Below are positions 1 through 8,427 of a stretch of DNA of 64,000 bases, one piece after another (position 1 is the first letter of the stretch; each line of letters opens with the position of its first letter). The DNA lies in the NCBI RefSeq assembly GCF_003628445.1, contig NZ_RBZO01000014.1, positions 41,710 through 105,709 on the forward strand. The letters run 5' to 3'. The position numbers and the translations under genes were made by a program. The notes below the pieces were generated by a model. That model saw only the letters and a program-made list of their open reading frames with translations. It searched no databases and was not told the DNA's origin. The DNA is from Oceanobacillus bengalensis (GTDB lineage: Bacteria > Bacillota > Bacilli > Bacillales > Amphibacillaceae).

Positions 1-751
1 TGGTAATAATGGATTCCACCTGGATTGCATTCTGTTTTAAATGTTCTACATCTTTTAACGAAACTTCTTGTTCATCTGCTAACTTCTGAATACCTTTTAC
101 TAACTGGTCTACGACATGCATACTGTTATTTAATGTTCCTAGCATTGTTGTTGATTTTTCCTTCGATTGTTCTGCCTTTATCTGAACCTTTTCTGCTAGT
201 TCTGTTGCTTCTTCCACCGCTTCAGCAGTATTTTGGATAGCTTCGGAAGAACTCTCCGCTCCTCTAGAAATTTCACTTACCGATGAGCTAATTGCCAGTG
301 AATGCTGACTTGCTCTATTGGAAGCCTCTTTCATATATTGTACAGCCTGATTCGTCGTTTGGAAGTTTCCGTCTATGTTCTGCACAATTTGATTTAAGCT
401 CTTCAACATCGTATCGAACGATAGGGATAGCGCACGAATTTCATCATCTGATTTAGGAATTTCAACGGTTTGGTTCAAATTACCTCTCGCAGCCTCGGAT
501 GCAATTTTTTCCAGCTTTTCTAATGGCTTTGTAATGACAAATGCCGCAAAGAAAGCTAACAAACCAGACCAAAGGATTCCCGCAAGCAATGTTAGAATGG
601 TGTACCATTCAAATGAAATAGGGATAAAATCTTGAATGTAGTCAAACAGCGCGTACAAGAATAATGCACTTGTACCATATGTAATTAACGCTAAAATCGT
701 CGTGAAAAAAACCAATTTTAGCCGTAGACTGAATTGGTACCTCTTTTTCAT
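1..751 (-). CDS. Methyl-accepting chemotaxis protein, N-terminal part (runs off window)
   Basis: Membrane chemoreceptor that would signal through CheA/CheW. About 250 residues are visible and the frame is open to the window edge, so the C-terminal signalling tip is missing. The ATG at 751 opens a short basic N-terminus. Two hydrophobic helices (about residues 13-36 and 50-72) are separated by only some 13 residues, so there is no extracellular ligand domain. A HAMP-like segment (about 71-120) and an Ala/Ser/Glu-rich coiled coil follow. A receptor without an outer domain may sense something in the membrane or cytoplasm (inference). It starts 22 bp after the ywlE stop and is probably cotranscribed. 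Confidence 0.85.
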   Translation of the reverse strand, partial: MKKRYQFSLRLKLVFFTTILALITYGTSALFLYALFDYIQDFIPISFEWYTILTLLAGILWSGLLAFFAAFVITKPLEKLEKIASEAARGNLNQTVEIPKSDDEIRALSLSFDTMLKSLNQIVQNIDGNFQTTNQAVQYMKEASNRASQHSLAISSSVSEISRGAESSSEAIQNTAEAVEEATELAEKVQIKAEQSKEKSTTMLGTLNNSMHVVDQLVKGIQKLADEQEVSLKDVEHLKQNAIQVESIIT

Positions 752-773
752 ATTCGTTCCCCCTGAAAGTAAA

Positions 774-1376
774 TCATTTTATTTTTTTTATTAATAATTC
801 AATATATTGATCCAGCTCTTCTAATGTTGCCTCATACGTCCGTATATCACCGCCGAATGGATCGGATATATCATAATTTATAAGGTTAGATTCAAGACTA
901 CGAATATGATTTATATCATCTTGTAAATAATCCTCAACGATTTGATTAAAGTGAACTTGATTTTTCTTTTGTCTCTGTTCTTGTACAATCTTTAATCTTT
1001 TTTCCTCAAGATTTGCGTATGCTTGAATGACTTCCTTCCATATTTCCTTATCACCTTCAGCTACATATTCTTTTAATGTAAAAATCTTCTCCTGATAGTC
1101 TGGAAAGTCTAACATCATGGAACGTTTATGGCCTGAAGTCATGGTTAACACAATTTCTGCCCACTCAAGTAAATCCCGTCCTACCGCTTGAGTACGATGG
1201 TTAATTGAAATATGTCGTTTTCTTAGAACTTGTATTGCTTTTTCATTTGCTTGCTGGTTCTCTCCAGCATAAATACCAGCAGATTGCACCTCTATTTCAG
1301 GCATTTTATGCTTTAGTAGTCCTTCAGCCATCGGACTTCGACATGTGTTCCCAGTACACACAAATAATATTCTCAT
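774..1376 (-). CDS. ywlE: Low-molecular-weight protein-arginine phosphatase YwlE, with an internal insertion
   Basis: Removes phosphate from arginine residues marked by the McsB kinase, opposing McsAB/ClpCP quality control. The phosphatase loop CTGNTCRS (C7 to S14) is intact, including Thr11, which in this family favours phospho-arginine over phospho-tyrosine. The acid-loop Asp172 lies in DPFGG. B. subtilis YwlE has about 150 residues; this one has 200. The extra length is a charged, helix-like insertion at about residues 107-167, between the KEYV segment and the acid loop. Both catalytic elements are present, so activity is expected. Position next to mntP and ywlC matches B. subtilis. Confidence 0.9.
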   Translation of the reverse strand: MRILFVCTGNTCRSPMAEGLLKHKMPEIEVQSAGIYAGENQQANEKAIQVLRKRHISINHRTQAVGRDLLEWAEIVLTMTSGHKRSMMLDFPDYQEKIFTLKEYVAEGDKEIWKEVIQAYANLEEKRLKIVQEQRQKKNQVHFNQIVEDYLQDDINHIRSLESNLINYDISDPFGGDIRTYEATLEELDQYIELLIKKIK

Positions 1377-1534
1377 AATGGCTCTCCCATCCCTTGTCTA
1401 ATAAGTCAAATATATCATAATTAAGGGGAACATGTTAGCAAAACAGGTACGATTTCCTATTTAAAAAAGACTCCTGTAAAAAAACAGAAATCCTTCATTT
1501 TATTCATCGCTTTTTTATTCCCTTAGAAAACAGC

Positions 1535-2089
1535 CTATCCAAAAAATATCTTAAATCCAAATCCACACAAAATACTTCCACCCAATATTTCACTATACAC
1601 CCCTAAAAAGCTATGTACTTTTCTTCCGAGTAACAGTCCAATCCATGTAAGAATGGTACTTGCTACTCCAAAAAGAAATAAGACGATGGCAATTTTCGCA
1701 CCTGACATCCCTAAACTAAGTCCCACTGAGAAGCTATCTAAGCTAACAGTAAACGCAATAATTAGTAAGCCAAACCCAATTGGTTGTAGCCGTTTTTTAT
1801 CGTCCCCTATAAATGCATTAATAATCATTTGTGCTCCAATAGCAACTAACAGGAAGGCACTTGCAATAATGGCAAAATTCCCGATTTGGTCTGAGATGAC
1901 TTTTCCTAAAAGAATTCCGAGAAAAGGCATGATCACATGAAAAATACCGATTGCAATCCCTATTAGCGCAATCCGTTTGAGCCGCATTCTCTGCATCCCC
2001 ATTCCGAGACTAACAGAAAATGCATCCATTCCTAAAGCTACTGCCATAAATACTAATGAAACAATTTCACCGATATAATATTCCGTCAA
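1535..2089 (-). CDS. mntP: Manganese efflux pump MntP
   Basis: Small inner-membrane Mn(II) exporter of 184 residues with six predicted hydrophobic helices. Two internally related motifs, MALGMDAFSVS-like near residue 20 and SLDSFSVGLSLG near residue 120, carry the conserved acidic residues of the family. The chosen start is TTG at 2089, about 9 nt after an AGGGGGT ribosome binding site; no ATG in frame sits as well. It corresponds to B. subtilis ywlD. No yybP-ykoY type manganese riboswitch is recognisable in the short leader, but there is a perfect inverted repeat there (2103-2135). Confidence 0.92.
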   Translation of the reverse strand: MTEYYIGEIVSLVFMAVALGMDAFSVSLGMGMQRMRLKRIALIGIAIGIFHVIMPFLGILLGKVISDQIGNFAIIASAFLLVAIGAQMIINAFIGDDKKRLQPIGFGLLIIAFTVSLDSFSVGLSLGMSGAKIAIVLFLFGVASTILTWIGLLLGRKVHSFLGVYSEILGGSILCGFGFKIFFG

Positions 2090-2102
2090 ATGAGTTACCC
2101 CC

Positions 2103-2135
2103 TAGGACATGCTTATAAACTATATGCATGTCCTA
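2103..2135 (-). promoter_or_regulatory. Perfect 10-bp inverted repeat in the mntP leader
   Basis: TAGGACATGC at 2103-2112 and its exact complement at 2126-2135 are separated by 13 nt. The repeat lies between ywlC and mntP, and its mntP-proximal arm abuts the AGGGGGT ribosome binding site (about 2096-2102). There is no U-tract, so it is not a typical terminator. It could be an operator or an RNA hairpin that affects mntP translation. It does not resemble the known MntR box. Confidence 0.55.
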
Positions 2136-2172
2136 AAGGGAATATGTACAAAAGTACTATAGGTGACTTGTT

Positions 2173-3198
2173 CTACTGTTCACTAACAAAATGGCTCGCC
2201 GCTTTACGTAAACGATTCATTACTGCTTGTCCAATTCCCTCTTCAGAAAAGGCTTCACAAATAATGATATCGACATCACCTTGTTTAAATCTACGCAACC
2301 CATCATACAGATGTGTAGCAACTTCATTCATTGTTTCGCCTAGCGAAAGTATTTCATCCGCATTTACAGATCCCACTATCTTTGAACTAACAAGGACAGC
2401 AACACGTTTCCCAGCCTGCTGTTCCTTATCAATCGTTTCTTGAATTTCACGAGGAGAACCCTCTACTAAAACCAACGGGACATCTGGAGCGTAATGTTTG
2501 TATTTCATTCCTGGTGCTTTTGGTTTTTCCTTGTTATTTGCTAGAGCAGGGTCAAAAGCAACTTTACCAACAACCTCCTCTAGCTGTTCTCTCGTTACAC
2601 CACCAGGCCTTAGAATAATGGGGATATCCTGTGTGCAATCAATTACTGTTGATTCCACGCCAACACCAGTAGGGCCACCATCAAGGAGCCCTGCAATTTT
2701 ACCTGCGAGGTCTTCCCAGACATGCTCAGCAGTCGTTGGACTCGGTTTCCCTGAAATATTTGCGCTTGGTGCTGCAATTGGGATATTACATTGTTTTAAT
2801 AACGCACGTGCAACGGGATGACTTGGTATTCGCACGCCAATTGTGGATAACCCTGCCGTTACATTATCCGCACATATCCCATTGCTTTGAAGAACATATG
2901 TAATCGGACCAGGTGAAAAGGTATCAATCAAATTTTCTACATATGCTGGTACGTTTTCCACAAGTTTAAATAATTGCTCTTTCGTTGCAACATGCGCAAT
3001 TAATGGATTGTCCCCAGGACGACCTTTCGCTTTGAAGATTTTAGCAACTGCCGAATTCTTTGTTGCGTCCGCACCCAATCCATACACCGTCTCCGTCGGA
3101 AAAGCAACCGTCATCCCATCTCTCAAGAATTGCGCCGCTTCTATTATCGCTTTATAATCTATATCATCATTTACATTCCATCGTTTTGTTTCAGTCAT
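2173..3198 (-). CDS. ywlC: L-threonylcarbamoyladenylate synthase (Sua5/YwlC)
   Basis: Condenses threonine, bicarbonate and ATP into threonylcarbamoyl-AMP for the t6A37 modification of ANN-decoding tRNAs. An N-terminal YrdC domain (about residues 10-200, with the segment FPTETVYGLGADA) is followed by a C-terminal Sua5 domain (about 215-341), so this is the two-domain Sua5 form rather than short TsaC. The ATG at 3198 was preferred over an upstream in-frame start at 3252: it follows an AGAGGGA site by about 7 nt and gives 341 residues, close to the family norm. Downstream is mntP; upstream lie a repeat element and a DnaA-box cluster. Confidence 0.93.
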   Translation of the reverse strand: MTETKRWNVNDDIDYKAIIEAAQFLRDGMTVAFPTETVYGLGADATKNSAVAKIFKAKGRPGDNPLIAHVATKEQLFKLVENVPAYVENLIDTFSPGPITYVLQSNGICADNVTAGLSTIGVRIPSHPVARALLKQCNIPIAAPSANISGKPSPTTAEHVWEDLAGKIAGLLDGGPTGVGVESTVIDCTQDIPIILRPGGVTREQLEEVVGKVAFDPALANNKEKPKAPGMKYKHYAPDVPLVLVEGSPREIQETIDKEQQAGKRVAVLVSSKIVGSVNADEILSLGETMNEVATHLYDGLRRFKQGDVDIIICEAFSEEGIGQAVMNRLRKAASHFVSEQ

Positions 3199-3313
3199 GC
3201 TTGGTCCCTCTTTTCTATTTCCTATTCTAGTGGAATTTACGGGATTACGCAAAAAACGTTATAACGTTAGGCTCTTTTCGTACGTTTTATTGTTTTTTAA
3301 TATTCATAGTTGA

Positions 3314-3857
3314 TATAAACTGCGCAGTAACATCGAACTTAAAAAAATATCTTGCTTGTACTCTCAAGATCAATAAAGAATTATGAATGCCAATACTCAA
3401 CGGTGCTATCAAGAATGAAATAGAGCAAGATTCTCATGAAATGAACTTGATAAGCCTTCTCAAGATTAAAATTGAGCAAAATTCTCTTCAAATGAACTTG
3501 ATAAGCTCTCTCAAGATTAAAATTGAGCAAAATTCTCTTCAAATGAACTTGATAAGCTCTCTCAAGATTAAAATTGAGCAAAATTCTCTTCAAATGAACT
3601 TGATAAGCCTTCTCAAGATTAAAATTGAGCAAAATTCTCTTCAAATGAACTTGATAAGCCTTCTCAAGATTAAAATAGAGCAAAACCCTCTTGAAATGAA
3701 CTTGATAAGCCTTCTCAAGATTGAAATAGAGCAAAACCCTCCTGAAATGAACTTGATAAGCCTTCTCAAGATTGAAATAGAGCAAAATTCTCTTCAAATG
3801 AACTTGATAAGCTCTCTCAAGAAAATTTCCCAAATTATTGTTACTTCGCAGTTTATA
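3314..3857. repeat. Repeat element, copy A: 51-bp direct repeats bounded by inverted repeats
   Basis: Eight contiguous copies of a 51-bp unit (core AACTTGATAAGC, then CTCAAGATTAAAATTGAGC) run from about 3405 to 3822. They are bounded by TATAAACTGCGCAGTAACA at 3314-3332 and its complement, with one mismatch in 19, at 3839-3857. A related element with the same flanks and unit length lies at 41456-41945. Since 51 is a multiple of 3, both strands are open across the array, which produces apparent ORFs of about 160 codons; their repetitive composition and lack of start signals argue against coding. Bases 3199-3313 and 3858-3918 show nothing else recognisable. Confidence 0.85.
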
Positions 3858-3918
3858 CATACTATGTCAAACACAAGAATCTTCTAGAAAATATCCTATC
3901 CTTAATTAAAGAAAAGAC

Positions 3919-4197
3919 TAATCCACAACAAAAAACCTGAGAATAATTATCCACAGGTAAATTGCTGTTATTATTGCTTTTTTCCAGATCCACAAGAATT
4001 TTATCCACTAATAGGTACTTTTACTCACAGTTTTCCAACAAGTTATACACATGCACTTGTGGATATTGTGCATATCTTTTCAGAAAAGTTAAGAAACGTG
4101 ATAAGACCACCAATTTCCCTTTGTTATCGGGTGTTTATCCACAAATTTTGTTTCCCTTTGCGGATGGAATTGTAATGCTTCTAGTAAAATATCCACA
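3919..4197. promoter_or_regulatory. DnaA-box cluster beside ywlC
   Basis: Within 280 bp there are three perfect TTATNCACA boxes (TTATCCACA at 3947-3955, TTATACACA at 4043-4051, TTATCCACA at 4135-4143). Five more match 8 of 9: 3919-3927, 4001-4009, 4058-4066 and 4067-4075 (both on the minus strand), and 4189-4197. The last two plus-strand boxes lie inside the 3' end of the acetyltransferase gene. B. subtilis is known to have a DnaA-binding cluster at ywlC, so this looks like the conserved counterpart. A role in titrating DnaA or tuning initiation is inferred. No DnaA-trio or AT-rich unwinding element was recognised, so it is not called an origin. Confidence 0.8.
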
Positions 4198-4493
4198 ACT
4201 GGTTGATGACTGTGCACATACACACTTTTTGCCTGCTTTGATTTCGCTAATGCCAAAATCGTTTCTACTAGCACTGGCAATTTATTTGCTTCCGCCCTCG
4301 TAATATATAACTGTTTTAACCAAAACACACCTTCATCTTCTAACGCTTGCAAGCTAAAGCAACCTTCTATTTTATCTTGTATTGCTACAACATAGCCCTC
4401 AAGGAGCAAGCTATCTTTATCAAGACCTTTATTATTTGCTAAAAATTCATTAAGCTGCCCTTGATTTGCTTTATTTGCTGGTATGATATTCAT
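4089..4493 (-). CDS. Small GNAT-fold protein, possible YwlB counterpart
   Basis: 134 residues. The order of strands and helices, with a central segment reading FWLKQLYITRAEANKLPVL followed by an Ala/Lys-rich helix, resembles an acetyl-CoA dependent N-acetyltransferase. The usual R/Q-x-x-G-x-G/A acetyl-CoA loop is not clear, so activity is uncertain. The position between ywlC and spoIIR is that of ywlB in B. subtilis, but sequence identity could not be judged. The start ATG at 4493 follows an AGAGGTGAG site. The 3' end carries two DnaA boxes, so the nucleotide sequence there may be under double constraint. Confidence 0.6.
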   Translation of the reverse strand: MNIIPANKANQGQLNEFLANNKGLDKDSLLLEGYVVAIQDKIEGCFSLQALEDEGVFWLKQLYITRAEANKLPVLVETILALAKSKQAKSVYVHSHQPVVDILLEALQFHPQRETKFVDKHPITKGNWWSYHVS

Positions 4494-4569
4494 TCATCTC
4501 ACCTCTTCTATTCATTTTGATAGAACAATTATTTACCATTTCTACCATCCTATGCATCAAATAGAAGAA

Positions 4570-5187
4570 CTATGACCAACCAAACCATTCAAATAAGAAA
4601 AACTTAACTTCCGTTTCCTCTTCTTCTTCGACTTCCTTTTCCTCTTCTAATGTCTCCATTTCACCTGCATCCGCCGCAGCTACCGTTGTACCGAATGAAA
4701 AATCCAGAAAACATAATGGCGGGAACAATACGCACCACCAATTATCCCCTTCTCCTTCACCTATCGTTATTAAAATTGCTTCGTACTCTCCAGCCGGATA
4801 AAGATATGATCCATACAATTTCGTTGGGAAGGCAACATTTTTCCCGTATTCTACAGTATAGTCATTACCCACACCTTCTTCTTCAATAACCGATGCAACA
4901 ATTTCTCTTATTTCAGGTATTCTCGACTCTATTAAATCTCTCGCTTCATTAATATCGGTCATATATTCAACCCAGCCCGAAACTTCTTCACTAACCCGAT
5001 CACGCACGAGTCTCTTTAGTGCCTGATCCTCTTCTGAATCACTGTTTGCTAGAATGCGAAGTCTAATTGCCTCGTCTGGAATTTCTTCATAATCATATTC
5101 TAATCCCTTTTCTTGACTAACTCCTTTTGATGGCATTGCTAGAAAAAGTATAATAAATATAAATGCAAAAAATACAAGTTTTTTCAT
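4570..5187 (-). CDS. spoIIR: Stage II sporulation protein R
   Basis: Forespore-secreted signal that triggers SpoIIGA processing of pro-sigma-E in the mother cell. It has a cleavable signal peptide (about residues 1-24), then the family hallmarks: IRLRILANSDS near residue 42, DQALKRLVRDRV near 55, and GDNWWCVLFPPLCFLD near 150. The C-terminus is a run of glutamates and ends in an aromatic tail, which is poorly conserved in the family. Neighbours prmC and prfA match B. subtilis. A sigma-F promoter is expected upstream; no convincing match was found in the 5190-5280 interval. Confidence 0.93.
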   Translation of the reverse strand: MKKLVFFAFIFIILFLAMPSKGVSQEKGLEYDYEEIPDEAIRLRILANSDSEEDQALKRLVRDRVSEEVSGWVEYMTDINEARDLIESRIPEIREIVASVIEEEGVGNDYTVEYGKNVAFPTKLYGSYLYPAGEYEAILITIGEGEGDNWWCVLFPPLCFLDFSFGTTVAAADAGEMETLEEEKEVEEEEETEVKFFLFEWFGWS

Positions 5188-5279
5188 CGCTTTTTAGCTC
5201 CTCTCCCTGAACTTATTCTTCATTATGGACAGGGCAAAACGATTTTAAACTAGTAATCTAGTAATAATCTATTTTTCTT

Positions 5280-6140
5280 TTAAAAGATGCGTGCTGAAAC
5301 AATTCGATCCTTTCCATTTATGTCTTTCAGGCACCGAACCTCCGCAGTTGGAAATCTCTGCATAATAATTTCTTGAATATCTGCGGATTGTTTATAACCA
5401 ATCTCAAAAGCAATCTGTGCTTGCCTTTTTAAAACTTTGGGTGCTTGTTGTATTATCCTTCTATACGCTGCCAACCCTTCCTCGTCAGCAAATAACGCAA
5501 GCGCAGGGTCGAAGTTTTTCACCGTATCATCCATGGCGGCTTTTTCTGATTCTGCTATATACGGGGGATTCGAAACTATGATATCTGCTTGAATGTTCTC
5601 GTCAATAAGTGGCTGTGCAAAGTCACCTTGAAGGAAATGTACATTGGCTTTTAATCGGTCCGCATTATTTTTAGCAATAGAAAGTGCTTCAGATGAAATA
5701 TCGGTTGCATAGACAGTAGCCTGTGGCAGCTCAAGGGCAAGCGTAATCGCGATTACTCCACTCCCCGTTCCAATGTCTACAATTGTAATCGGATTTTCCG
5801 TGTATTTCTTTTTCACCAGTTCGATTATATGGAGGACAAGTTCTTCTGTTTCTGGCCTCGGAATGAGCACATGGTTATTTACCTGAAACTTACGCCCATA
5901 AAACATTTCATTTCCAGTAAGATGCTGCACTGGAATCCCTGTTTCTGCATGTAACTGGAGATCTTTTTCAAAACGTTCAATGACACTTGATGGCACTGGA
6001 TCTTGCATTTTCATAAAGAATTCTGACCTTGATATTCGTAAATGATGCTGAAGTAGGATTTCAGCAACTTTCGATTCCCGATTATATTCATCTAAAAAAA
6101 GAGAAGCCCGTTTTAGGACTTCATATAATTTTTCACTCAT
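5280..6140 (-). CDS. prmC: Peptide chain release factor N5-glutamine methyltransferase
   Basis: Methylates the glutamine of the GGQ motif in release factors, using S-adenosylmethionine. The N-terminal helical domain is followed by a Rossmann methyltransferase domain with the SAM loop GTGSG (124-128) and the substrate-binding NPPY motif (191-194). The ATG at 6140 is favoured over the TTG at 6152: it gives 286 residues and is preceded by GGTGA inside the end of prfA. The gene follows prfA, its substrate's gene, by only one base, so the two are translationally linked. Confidence 0.95.
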   Translation of the reverse strand: MSEKLYEVLKRASLFLDEYNRESKVAEILLQHHLRISRSEFFMKMQDPVPSSVIERFEKDLQLHAETGIPVQHLTGNEMFYGRKFQVNNHVLIPRPETEELVLHIIELVKKKYTENPITIVDIGTGSGVIAITLALELPQATVYATDISSEALSIAKNNADRLKANVHFLQGDFAQPLIDENIQADIIVSNPPYIAESEKAAMDDTVKNFDPALALFADEEGLAAYRRIIQQAPKVLKRQAQIAFEIGYKQSADIQEIIMQRFPTAEVRCLKDINGKDRIVSARIF

Positions 6141-6141
6141 T

Positions 6142-7212
6142 TTATTCACCAATATGCTCTAATTTTTTGGCTTGTTCTTCAAGTTGTAATGCATCAATAA
6201 ACTCATCCAATTTACCTTGCAAAATTTGGTCAAGCTTTTGAATTGTTAAACCAATTCTATGGTCTGTAACACGGTTTTGCGGGAAATTATACGTACGGAT
6301 CCGCTCTGAACGGTCTCCTGTACCAACAGCTGATTTTCTCGTTTCATCTAATTTCGCCTGTTCTTCTTGCTGGAATTTATCATAAATTCGAGCACGCAAT
6401 ACTTTCATTGCCTTTTCTTTGTTTTTGATTTGAGATTTTTCATCCTGGATTGATACAACAATTCCAGTGGGCACATGTGTTAAACGTACAGCAGACATCG
6501 TTGTATTTACACTTTGGCCACCAGGCCCACTTGATGCAAACGTATCAACACGAATATCCTTGTCATGAACTTCAACTTCAACTTCCTCCGCCTCAGGTAA
6601 AACAGCTACCGTTGCAGTAGAAGTATGAATCCGGCCACCTGATTCCGTTTCTGGAACACGCTGAACACGATGTGCACCATTTTCAAATTTCAATTTGGAG
6701 TATGCACCTTTTCCGTTAATCATAAAGATAATTTCTTTATAACCCCCAACACCAGTCGTATTCGCTTCCATAACATCAATCTTCCAGCCTTGGTTTTCTG
6801 CATAACGCGTATACATCTTGTATAAATCGCCAGCAAACAATGCTGCTTCATCTCCACCCGCTGCACCGCGGATTTCTACAAATACGTCTTTATCATCATT
6901 CGGGTCTTTTGGTAAAAGTAAAATCTTCATTTTTTCCCGTAATGACTCTTCTGTTTGGCTAAGCTCAGCAATTTCTGCTTTCACCATCTCATACATTTCA
7001 TCTTCCAGATTGTCCTCGAGCATTTCCTTCGCATCTTTCAACCCGGCATCCACGTCTTTATATTGACGATACGCCACGACAACATCCTCAAGGCCTGCTT
7101 GCTCTTTTGAATAGTCACGTAATTTATTCGTATCCTTAACGATTTCTGGGTCACTTAAAAGTTCATTTAGTTTATTATAACGATCTTCCAATGTTTGCAA
7201 TCGATCAATCAC
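6142..7212 (-). CDS. prfA: Peptide chain release factor 1
   Basis: Recognises UAA and UAG in the ribosomal A site and triggers peptide release. The GGQ motif is at 231-233 and the codon-reading tripeptide position reads PET (187-189), in the place of PxT in other RF1 proteins. A GTG at 7212 was chosen as start: it follows AGAGGTG by about 6 nt and gives 356 residues, the length of B. subtilis RF1. Longer in-frame extensions upstream lack a ribosome binding site. It forms a pair with prmC. Confidence 0.95.
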   Translation of the reverse strand: MIDRLQTLEDRYNKLNELLSDPEIVKDTNKLRDYSKEQAGLEDVVVAYRQYKDVDAGLKDAKEMLEDNLEDEMYEMVKAEIAELSQTEESLREKMKILLLPKDPNDDKDVFVEIRGAAGGDEAALFAGDLYKMYTRYAENQGWKIDVMEANTTGVGGYKEIIFMINGKGAYSKLKFENGAHRVQRVPETESGGRIHTSTATVAVLPEAEEVEVEVHDKDIRVDTFASSGPGGQSVNTTMSAVRLTHVPTGIVVSIQDEKSQIKNKEKAMKVLRARIYDKFQQEEQAKLDETRKSAVGTGDRSERIRTYNFPQNRVTDHRIGLTIQKLDQILQGKLDEFIDALQLEEQAKKLEHIGE

Positions 7213-7361
7213 CACGAACACCTCTTTCTTTACCAGTATCATTATATTATATAGGAGGGTGTGGGGTCAATTTGAGATGTGGATTATTGGTAGCTGGGTG
7301 TTGCGGGGTTTTAAATGAATAAATTCCTCTTATTAAAAAAAAGAGCACCACTTCAGGCACT

Positions 7362-7985
7362 CTACTTCACTGCATCTATCATATCACTTGTCAATACATT
7401 ACTTACAGGTTTATTCGGCACTTCATGATGATGACGGCATCGAGGTTCATAAGATTCGGATGCACCAACTAAGATTACTGGATCATCATATGATGCGGGC
7501 TTTCCATTAATGAGGCGTTGGGTTCTACTTGCAGGCGAGCCGCATAATGGACAAATTGCATTTAGCTTCGTGACAAATTCGCTAACAGCCATTAATTGGG
7601 GAACAGGGCCAAATGGTTCTCCGCGAAAATCCATATCTAAACCTGCAGTAATTACTCGAATACCTTGATTAGCAAGTTCTTCAGCAATATCTACAATATT
7701 TTCATCAAAAAACTGTACTTCGTCAATTCCAACAATTTCTATATTTTTATCTATACGTTCTAGTATTTCTTCGGAACGGTGTATCGGATGGGCAACAGTG
7801 GATGTTCCATTGTGTGAGACAACAGCGGTATCATTGTAACGTTTATCTATTGCAGGCTTAAATACCTGAACTGAAAGGTTGGCAAAAGTAGCGCGGCGGA
7901 CACGACGAATTAACTCCTCTGATTTACCGGAAAACATACTCCCACAAATCACTTCTATCCAGCCATTTTGTTTCATAACATACAT
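7362..7985 (-). CDS. tdk: Thymidine kinase (type II)
   Basis: Phosphorylates thymidine with ATP for DNA precursor salvage. The P-loop GSMFSGKS is at 15-22, a catalytic region reading DEVQFFDE follows near residue 90, and the C-terminal part has the lasso and zinc site (CPLC near 145, and a Cys-Arg-His-His pattern near 183). At 207 residues it is close to bacterial type II enzymes. The ATG at 7985 follows GTGAGGGA by about 9 nt. It lies between rpmE and prfA as in B. subtilis; a strong terminator precedes it, so it probably has its own promoter. Confidence 0.94.
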   Translation of the reverse strand: MYVMKQNGWIEVICGSMFSGKSEELIRRVRRATFANLSVQVFKPAIDKRYNDTAVVSHNGTSTVAHPIHRSEEILERIDKNIEIVGIDEVQFFDENIVDIAEELANQGIRVITAGLDMDFRGEPFGPVPQLMAVSEFVTKLNAICPLCGSPASRTQRLINGKPASYDDPVILVGASESYEPRCRHHHEVPNKPVSNVLTSDMIDAVK

Positions 7986-8077
7986 AGTAGAGAATCCCTC
8001 ACTTTTCCATCTTCTTTATGTACATTGCATAGTTTACCACAAATTTAGATAATATATTGATTTAGTTTTAGATGTAA

Positions 8078-8116
8078 AAAAAGTAAAAACAGGCAAAATA
8101 TAGACATTTTGCCTGT
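8078..8116 (-). terminator. Rho-independent terminator after rpmE
   Basis: An 11-bp perfect stem (ACAGGCAAAAT at 8089-8099, complement at 8106-8116) with a 6-nt loop is followed on the minus strand by a U-rich run at 8078-8088. It ends rpmE transcripts before tdk. Confidence 0.9.
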
Positions 8117-8184
8117 CTTCCATGTTTTGGGATAATTCCCTTTGTTTATTCGCACCGTATACCCGTAAGTAACGGACCTTTTTA

Positions 8185-8427
8185 TTACATATTGTATTTT
8201 TTCTTAAAGCGATCCACACGGCCGCCAACTTTGTCAGCTTTTTGTTTACCAGTGTAGAATGGGTGTGAATCAGAACTGATTTCGACTTTGATTAATGGGT
8301 ATGTGTTACCATCTTCCCATTCAATCGTTTCGTTAGAACTTCTTGTTGAACCACTCAAAAATTTGAAATCTGAGCTTGTATCAAGAAATACAACTTTTCT
8401 GTATTCTGGATGAATTCCGTTTTTCAT
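8185..8427 (-). CDS. rpmE2: Ribosomal protein L31, type B (zinc-independent)
   Basis: 80-residue large-subunit protein. The N-terminus [16 protein letters not shown] and the [24 protein letters not shown] core are type B. There is no cysteine in the protein, so the zinc-binding CxxC pair of type A is absent. In B. subtilis the gene in this slot between rho and tdk is the zinc form (RpmE), while the cysteine-free form (YtiA) is encoded elsewhere and repressed by Zur. Here the cysteine-free form occupies the housekeeping position under a sigma-A type promoter. Confidence 0.95.
   Translation of the reverse strand: MKNGIHPEYRKVVFLDTSSDFKFLSGSTRSSNETIEWEDGNTYPLIKVEISSDSHPFYTGKQKADKVGGRVDRFKKKYNM

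Noticed and set aside
2090..2172. Manganese (yybP-ykoY) riboswitch upstream of mntP
   Set aside because: The gap is only about 80 nt and the conserved loop sequences were not seen; only a simple inverted repeat is present.
3381..3887. Open frames of about 160 codons on both strands through element A
   Set aside because: They follow from the 51-bp (17-codon) period with no stop in the unit. Both strands and shifted copies are equally open, there is no ribosome binding site, and copy B has lost the frames.
3919..4197. Replication origin at the DnaA-box cluster
   Set aside because: There is no dnaA/dnaN next to it, no unwinding element was recognised, and a similar cluster at ywlC in B. subtilis is not an origin.
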